DNA of 64,000 nucleotides from Tessaracoccus coleopterorum (GTDB taxonomy: Bacteria; Actinomycetota; Actinomycetes; Propionibacteriales; Propionibacteriaceae). The notes beneath the pieces are model-generated. The model was not told where the DNA came from, made no database searches, and saw only the letters and a list, made by a program, of their open reading frames with translations. The stretch is taken from NCBI RefSeq assembly GCF_011174705.1, contig NZ_JAANIJ010000001.1, forward strand, positions 744,001 through 808,000, in the 5' to 3' direction. Position numbers and translations under genes: made by a program. Shown here piece by piece: positions 58,311-64,000 of the stretch (positions within the stretch are counted from its first letter, which is position 1; every line of letters begins with the position of its first letter).

Positions 58311-60781
58311 GTGGCTGTTCGCGGGCGGCTGCGCGTGCTGCTCGGCGCCGCTCCCGGCGTCGGGAAGACCTACAGCATGCTCGACGAGGGCCGTCAGCTC
58401 GTCGAGGACGGCGTCGATGTAGTGATCGCCGTCGTCGAGGCGCACGGCCGGCCCGCCACCGCTGCCATGATGCAGGGTCTCCCGCTGGTGCCCCGCCACG
58501 CCGTCGAGCACCGGGGGTGCTACTCGACGAGATGGACCTGGACGCCGTGCTCACGCGTGCCCCCGCCGTCGCGCTGGTCGACGAACTGGCACACACCAAC
58601 GCGCCGGGGTCACGCAACGCGAAACGCTGGCAGGATGTCGCGGAGCTGCTCGCGGCAGGCATCGATGTCGTCACGGCCGTGAACATCCAGCACATCGAGT
58701 CGCTCAACGACGTTGTCGAGACCATCACCGGGGTGCCGCAGCGCGAGACGGTGCCCGACTCCGTGCTGCGCGGTGCCGACCAGGTCGAGGTGGTCGATCT
58801 GGCACCTGAGTCGCTGCGTGACCGCCTCGCGGGCGGGCTCGTGTACCCGGCTGAGCGCATCGATGCCGCCCTCAGCAACTACTTCCGGCTCGGCAACCTG
58901 ACGGCGCTGCGTGAGCTGGCCCTGCTGTGGCTGGCCGATGAGGTGGACCAGGCGTTGACGAACTACCGCGCCGAGCACGGGTTCGCCGCCAAGTGGGAGG
59001 CCCGCGAGCGGATCGTGGTGGCGCTGCCGTCCGGCCCGAGGGCGAAACCCTGTTGCGGCGCGGGGCCAGGATCGCGGCCCGCGCCGGCGGCGAGTTGATC
59101 GCCGTCCACGTCACCACCCAGGACGGCCTGCGCCCCGGCAATCCTACGGCCATCGCGGAGCTGCGCGCGCTGGCGGAGACGCTGGGCGGCAGCTACCGGC
59201 AGGTGGTCGGCGAGGACATTCCCGAGGCCCTGATCGAGATGGCCCGCTCGGTGAACGCGACGCAGCTGGTGCTCGGCGCGAGCCGTCGGGGCGGCTGGTG
59301 GCTGCGCTGACGGGGCCGGGGATCGGCTCGACTGTGATCCGCGACTCCGGCGACATCGACGTCCACATCGTGACGCACTCCGCGGCCGGGGGCAGGAACC
59401 ATCTGCCGCGCCGCGGAGGGGCGTTGTCGCTGCGTCGCCGCGTCGCCGGCTTCGCCCTCGCGCTGGTCGGTGGGCCGCTGCTGACCTGGCCGCTTGTGAC
59501 GTTGAGGGGCCGGAGACGATGACCGGGGACGTCCTCAGCTACCAGCTTCTGGTGGTCGTCGTCGCGCTCGTGGGCGGCCGGTGGCCCGCGCTGTTCGCCG
59601 CCATCATGTCGGGCCTCACCCTCGACTTCTTCTTCATCGATCCGCTGCACACGGTCACCATCGCCGACCCGCTGCACGCCCAGGCACTCGTGCTCTACGC
59701 GGCGGTGGCGGTGCTCGTCAGCTTCGTGGTCGACCGCGCGGCGCAGAAGACACGGGCGGCCCGCCGCGCCGCGGCCGAGTCCGAGTTGATCCAGAGTGTG
59801 GCGGAGAACGTGCTCCGAGGTGGGGACGCCTTGACGGCGCTCGTGACGCAGCTCGTCGAGGCGTTCGGGCTGGAGGGCGCGACCCTGCTGGACCGTGGCC
59901 AGCCCATCGCGGCGGCTGGCACCCCGGGGGCGAGGCGACGCGCCTGCCGGTGGCCGACGACGCCGTCCTGGAGCTGCACGGACCGGATCTGCCCGCCTCC
60001 GAACGCAGGCTGGTGGGCGTGGTCGTCGCCCAGCTCGGGGCGGCTGTCGAGCGTCGCCGCCTGGAGCAGGCGGCCAGCGAGATCGAACCGATCGCCGCCT
60101 CCGACCGGGTACGCGGTGCCCTGCTCTCCGCGCTCAGCCACGACCTGAGGCGCCCCTTGCCGCCGCGACGGCCGCCGTCGGCGGGATGCGGCTGGCCGGA
60201 CTCGAGCTCTCCGAACCCGACCGGGCGGAGCTGCTCGCGACGGCGGACGAGTCGTTGGCCGCGTTGTCGAGGCTGGTTACCGACCTGCTCGATGTGTCGC
60301 GGCTTCAGGCCGGCGTGCTCACCATCGAGGTGTTCCCCGTCGAGTTGAGCGAGGTGCTCGACCTCACTCTCGGCGAGTTGGGGCCTGATGCGGAGCGGGT
60401 CACGGTGGCTCTCGGCCATGACGCGGCCCAGGTGTCGGCCGATCCCGTCCTGTTGCAGCGCGCGCTCGTGAACCTGCTCACCAATGCGCTGCGCTACGGC
60501 CACCACGTGCGGGTGGCCACCAGCGCGTTCGGTGACCGGGTCGAGGTGCGCGTCGTCGACCACGGGCCGGGGGTGCTGCCAGAGCGCCACGGCGACATCT
60601 TCGTCCCGTTCCAGCGCCTGGGTGACGTGGACAACGCGACGGGCCTGGGGCTGGGGCTCGCGCTGTCGCGGGGCTTCGTCGAGGGCATGGGCGGCACCAT
60701 CGAACCCGAGGACACCCGGGCGGTGGCCTCACCATGGTCGTGTCGCTCCCGATCGCACACTTTGAGGAGGTTTCGGCATGA
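58311..60781 (+). CDS. kdpD: Osmosensitive K+ channel sensor histidine kinase KdpD
   Basis: Membrane sensor that phosphorylates KdpE when potassium is scarce. GTG 58311 starts VAVRGRLRVLLGAAPGVGKT (Walker A of the KdpD domain), then DELAHTNAPGSRNAKRWQDV. A universal-stress-like domain follows (IAVHVTTQDGLRPGNPTAIA). The membrane region is reduced, about four helices (VVVVALVGGRWPALFAAIMS, VLYAAVAVLVSFVVDRAA). Then a GAF-like segment, the H-box RGALLSALSHDLRRPLAAAT, and the ATPase core with LVNLLTNALRYG (N box) and NATGLGLGLALSRG (G box). At least six losses. One at 60715-60717 restores PGGGLTMVVSLPIAHFEEVS and a stop overlapping kdpE. About 826 residues. Confidence 0.93.
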
Positions 60782-61454
60782 AGATCCTCATCGCCGACGA
60801 CGACCCGCAGCTCGTGCGGGCGTTAAGGATCACCCTGAATGCGAAGGGGTATCAGGTCGTGACGGCCTCCGACGGTGAGTCGGCCATCGCGGCGGCCATC
60901 GATCACCGACCCGACCTGTATCTCATCGACCTCGGCATGCCTCGGCTGGACGGGCTTGAGGTGATCCACGCGATCCGCGGCTGGTCTGACGCTCCGATCC
61001 TCATCGTGTCCGGACGTGCGGATTCGGCCGACAAGGTCGAGGCCCTCGACGCGGGCGCCGACGACTACGTCACCAAGCCGTTCTCCGTCGACGAGTTCCT
61101 CGCGCGGATCCGGGCGCTCGGTCGACGCTCCTCCGAGCACGCCCCGGACGCTCCGCCACAGTTGCGCATCGGCGCCGTCACGATCGACTTCGCCGCCCGC
61201 ACCGCCTTGTCACCAGGCGGGTCGATCCGGCTGACCCCACCGAATGGCAGGTGCTGGAGTTGCTCGCCAGGAATCCGGGTCGACTGGTGACGCGGCAGAC
61301 GATGCTCACGCACATCTGGGGCACCGAGCACGCCCGCGACACGGGATACCTGAGGCTGTACCTTTCGCAGCTGCGCAAGAAGCTCGAGCCCGACCCGTCG
61401 ACCCCGAGGCACCTGATCACCGAGCCCGGGATGGGCTACCGCCTGGAGCCCTGA
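60778..61454 (+). CDS. kdpE: Response regulator KdpE
   Basis: OmpR/PhoB-type transcription activator of kdpFABC. ATG 60778 overlaps the kdpD stop; GAGGAGG lies 6 bases upstream within kdpD. Receiver domain: acidic pocket IADDDPQLVRAL, phospho-acceptor LIDLGMPRLDG, lysine in DDYVTKPFSVDEFLARI. One base is lost near 61238; the winged helix then reads WQVLELLARNPGRLVTRQTM and RLYLSQLRKKLEPDPSTPRH. About 226 residues. With kdpD it completes a kdpFABCDE unit in one direction. Confidence 0.95.
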
Positions 61455-61498
61455 CCCGATCGTCGTCCAGTGGGCCCGCACGGGTGGCGGCATGCCGC

Positions 61499-61504
61499 TA
61501 GAAT
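61499..61504 (+). promoter_or_regulatory. -10 hexamer of tRNA-Lys
   Basis: TAGAAT lies 6 nt before the first base of the tRNA, the same spacing as for the leaderless genes of the window. Confidence 0.6.
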
Positions 61505-61510
61505 GCCAAC

Positions 61511-61582
61511 GCCCCTATAGCTCAGTCGGTAGAGCAGTGGACTTTTAATCCATGGGTCGCGGGTTCGAGCCCCGCTGGGGCA
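61511..61582 (+). tRNA. tRNA-Lys (anticodon TTT)
   Basis: Acceptor GCCCCTA, D-stem GCTC/GAGC, anticodon stem GTGGA/TCCAT around loop CTTTTAA (anticodon TTT), T-arm GCGGG-TTCGAGC-CCCGC. The 3' acceptor strand reads TGGGGC, one nucleotide short: TGGGGGC would pair completely with GCCCCTA (one G-U pair). The missing G is in the run 61577-61580, the same kind of loss as in the protein genes. Discriminator A at 61582; CC follows but CCA is not fully encoded. Confidence 0.95.
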
Positions 61583-61723
61583 CCGGCTGAGGACCCAGTG
61601 GGAGTGGCTTTGGTGCCGTCTCGGCGAGCCGCTCAGGCTTGAGAGTGGGCCTTCGAGTGGGCCTGCACCAGGGGTCGCAGCCCGGAAAGACGGCGCGACC
61701 CCGCGGGGTGGCAGGCTGGGCGC

Positions 61724-62360
61724 ATGAGTCCGTGGATGTGGTTGGCCGCAGTCGTCGTCGTGGGATGCCTCCTGCTGGCCGGTGCGCTACTGCTCGACCG
61801 GCGGGCCCGGCGCCAGGTCACCGGAGCGGGCCAACCCGCCCCGCTGAGGTCGAACGAGGCCGTCGACAGCCACATCCCCACCTACCTCACCCAGGATGAG
61901 ATCGACGCCCTCCCCTTCCCGGCCGCGGGCACCACGGAGTGGCCCCCACGCAGGCGAAGGGTTCGCCTTCGGGCACGCCTCACCCGACTTCGCCACCCTG
62001 GCCGAGGGCGGCGCCGTGTGGCAGTGCCCCAGTCTGCTGATCGTCGACGGCGCCGTCGAGTCGATGCGGGAACTCCTCACCCGGTATCCCGGGCGACCCC
62101 GAGACCCCGCTCGTGATCGTCGCCGACGCATTCCACCGGGACGTCCTGGCCACCCTCGCCGCGAACAGGCGGGCCCTCGGCGTGCCTATCGTGGCCGCAA
62201 TGGCCGGGATCCGGGACCGCCGCCGGCTCGCCGAGGTCACCGGAGCCACGGCGGTCACGCCATCAGACCTGCAGGCCGGGTACGTGCCCGAGCAGGTCCT
62301 GGGCCACGCCGCGCGCTGGTCGAGCACGGCGACGCGATGCTGGGTCGACCCCTCGACTGA
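61724..62360 (+). CDS. Membrane-anchored protein with a GroEL apical-domain-like region
   Basis: The start MSPWMWLAAVVVVGCLLLAG is one membrane helix followed by DRRARRQ, which predicts the remainder is cytoplasmic. After a linker (HIPTYLTQDEIDALPFPAAG) about 140 residues resemble the substrate-binding apical domain of GroEL. EGFAFGHASPDF aligns with GroEL EGMQFDRGYLSPYF; PLVIVADAFHRDVLATLAAN with [40 protein letters not shown] with GDRRKAMLQDIATLTGG. I align these from memory. No equatorial ATPase domain (GDGTTT) is present. Several of the hydrophobic residues GroEL uses for clients are changed. Frame steps near 61945, 62095 and 62325. About 214 residues. Confidence 0.75.
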
Positions 62361-62719
62361 CGCGACAACCCTCAACCTCGAACCTCAACCTCCACCCCGA
62401 ACCTCAACCGGGGCTTGAGCTGGCTTGCCCCTGGGGTGTTGAGTGTTTTCTCACAATTACCAGCCATCTCTCAGCCCTGAGAACATCCCATCTTCCCTAG
62501 TCACAGCCATGTAGTCCGCCCGGGAAGCGCGATGAATCACATCAATGTTGTTTACGCAATACGCCGCAACCGCCCTTCCCTCTCTTCTCAGCAAACTCTC
62601 AACCTCCGTTGTCGGGCCCCGCACCAGCTACCTAATGTCCGTCGCAGCGATCGGACGTTGCGGGGCCTTGGCCCGGGGAAGCGGAACGTCCGGTCTCACC
62701 CCACAGATTGAGGAGAGAC
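62361..62719 (+). other. 359-bp gap with short repeats and a leader hairpin
   Basis: No gene is visible. The first 50 bases contain aacctcaacc at 62381-62390 and 62400-62409 and a similar ctcaacctcg. ccccg/cggg around 62395-62413 could be a weak terminator for the preceding gene. 62440-62640 is clearly lower in GC than the rest of the window. Near the end an 11-bp stem (62649-62659 with 62685-62695, one G-U pair) encloses a C/G-rich loop ahead of the SH3-protein start. Confidence 0.6.
62649..62695 (+). promoter_or_regulatory. Stem-loop in the leader of the SH3-repeat protein
   Basis: gatcggacgtt (62649-62659) pairs with aacgtccggtc (62685-62695), with one G-U pair, closing a 25-nt GC-rich internal region. 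It ends 25 nt before GTG 62720. It could be a transcript hairpin; I do not recognise a known riboswitch class. Confidence 0.5.
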
Positions 62720-64000
62720 GTGAGAAAAGCACTCAGGGGCATACGCGGCGTCGCCGCCGCGGCCGGAGTAGCAGTTCTGGTTCAGGGAGTCGGCACCCTG
62801 GCGCTCGGCCCGTCGGCCGACGCCGTGAACGGGAGCGTGACGACAACCACCAGGGTCAACGTGCGCACCGGCCCGTCGACCTCCTACAAGTCGCTCACCA
62901 TCCTCGCAAAGGGCACCTCCCTTCCGAGCCAGGGCTCCTCGAACGGCTGGACCAAGGTCACCTACAAGGGCCAGACCGCCTACATCTCCTCGACGTACGT
63001 CTCGGGCTCCTCATCCGACGCCCCGCCCCGGAGACCTCGAACGGCACCACCGAGGGCGAGGGTGGGACCAGCTACACGACGGCCAACCTCAACCTTCGCC
63101 AAGGCCCGTCCACCAGGGACAAGGTCGCCACGGTCGTCAAGAAGGGCACCAAGCTCACGCTCACAGGAAAGGTGAGCGGCGGTTACGCCCAGGTCACCTA
63201 CAGCGGCTCGACTCTGTGGGGCTCGACCGCCTACCTCAGCTCGTCGCAGCAGTCTTCCTCCACCGACCTTCCCAAGATCACCGGCCAAGCGCGCGGCACC
63301 ACCGCCCTGATGATCCGCACGAGCTCCTCGAGCAAGTTCACCAACCTCGGTGACGCCCCAAGGGAACGATCTTCGACGTCACCGGCGTCCGCGAGAACGG
63401 CATGGCCCAGGTGGTCTACAAGGGCGCGGTCCGCTGGGTGAACGCCAGCTACCTCACCCCGTCGACAGCGGCGCCTCATCACCCTCGACCCCGACTCCCC
63501 CGAAGACGAGCAAGCGCTACGCGACCACCGTGCTCAACATCTGGGCGGCATCGAGCGGCCAGAAGTACAGCGGCGAGATCCCCGCGGCGGCGAGCTGCAG
63601 GTAACGGGAACCGTTCAGAACGGGCGGGCTGAGATCATCCTCAACGGCGCCTCCAAGTGGGTCACCGCGAAGTACGTGGCCACGACCCGCCCTCGTCGGG
63701 CGGCGCATCGGGCGGAAACGGGACGAGCCTGAACCGCGGCTACTCCAGCGGCCTCGATCAGACGAACGCCAACGTGCAGCGCATCGTCCGCGACATCTGG
63801 AACAGGTACAGCGCCATCAAGACGATGTACGGCTGGCGCCGCGACGTGACCCCGGACCACCCGGCCGGCCGCGCCGTCGACGTGATGATCCCCAACTACA
63901 AGTCCAACAAGGCACTCGGCTGGGAGATTGCGGAGTACTACAGGGCGCACGCCAGCGAGTACAACATCAGCTACATCATCTTCGACCAGAAGATCTGGTC
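62720..64000 (+). CDS. Secreted SH3-repeat protein with ARB_07466-like C-terminal domain (3'-truncated)
   Basis: GTG 62720 follows AGGAG (62711-62715). The signal peptide is MRKALRGIRGVAAAAGVAVL to about SADA-VNG. Four bacterial SH3 repeats follow: TTTRVNVRTGPSTSYKSLTI, TANLNLRQGPSTRDKVATVV, GTTALMIRTSSSSKFTNLGD and TTVLNIWAASSGQKYSG. Each ends in a Tyr-Val/Leu pattern such as AYISSTYVSG and KWVTAKYVATT. After a Gly/Ser linker, NVQRIVRDIWNRYSAIKTMY and DHPAGRAVDVMIPNY match the ARB_07466-like C-terminal domain found on actinobacterial cell-wall proteins. Losses near 63022, 63355, 63582 and 63695. The gene runs past the window end. Likely cell-wall binding. Confidence 0.82.

Overview
The window is about 70 % GC DNA with tightly packed operons whose genes overlap as ATGA, GTGA or TGATG. 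It carries a complete 14-gene nuo operon, a menaquinone (not ubiquinone) pathway, kdp potassium-pump genes and a 2-oxoglutarate:ferredoxin oxidoreductase. Together these point to an actinobacterium, most likely a member of the Propionibacteriales; the taxonomy is inference.

Reading the window is dominated by one artefact. Nearly every long gene is broken by single-base losses in short runs of G or C: five bases read as four, four as three. Reading frames step in the same sense again and again inside otherwise perfectly conserved proteins (nuo, men, kdp, glyS), and even the single tRNA lacks one G of its acceptor stem. I therefore annotate each broken gene as one CDS spanning all its frames and treat the frameshifts as sequencing or assembly error, not gene decay.

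Layout. 1-3922: korA (truncated by the window edge), korB and a coupled membrane protein. 3954-5898: an M13 peptidase. 5963-23641, minus strand: one long respiratory operon, transcribed geranylgeranyl-reductase-like protein, nuoA to nuoN, then polyprenyl diphosphate synthase. 23894-25145: isochorismate synthase (menF). 25152-28269: lipoprotein (Cthe_2159 type), VTC-domain protein and DUF4956 protein. 28336-30600: an ABC permease and its ATPase. 30673-33063: menG and a RecB-like nuclease. 33101-35110: an ankyrin lipoprotein (plus) and an MFS transporter (minus). 35156-39489, minus: menE-menA-menC-menD. 39525-43021: a small membrane protein, an orphan DhaL, and a sugar nucleotidyltransferase, GalK-like kinase and Nudix protein. 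43099-45646: a YbaB-like protein, a helical protein and a lipoprotein that resemble a type VII secretion accessory module. 45657-47579: a CDF metal transporter and a 2-hydroxyacid dehydrogenase (minus). 47668-50712: a fused alpha-beta glycyl-tRNA synthetase. 50788-53558: a pentapeptide-repeat protein, a patatin and a hexapeptide acetyltransferase. 53780-61454: the kdp operon with its two-component system. 61511 onward: tRNA-Lys, a membrane protein with a GroEL-apical-like domain, and a secreted SH3-repeat protein cut by the window end.

The genes form a coherent respiratory unit. The men genes, polyprenyl synthase and reductase make partially saturated menaquinone, and the Nuo complex reduces it. 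menB and menH are not present in the window.

A second recurring signal is leaderless transcription: at least ten genes have a TANNNT-like -10 hexamer exactly 6-7 nt before the start codon. The most unusual single gene is the membrane-anchored protein at 61724-62360, which looks like a stand-alone GroEL apical (substrate-binding) domain.
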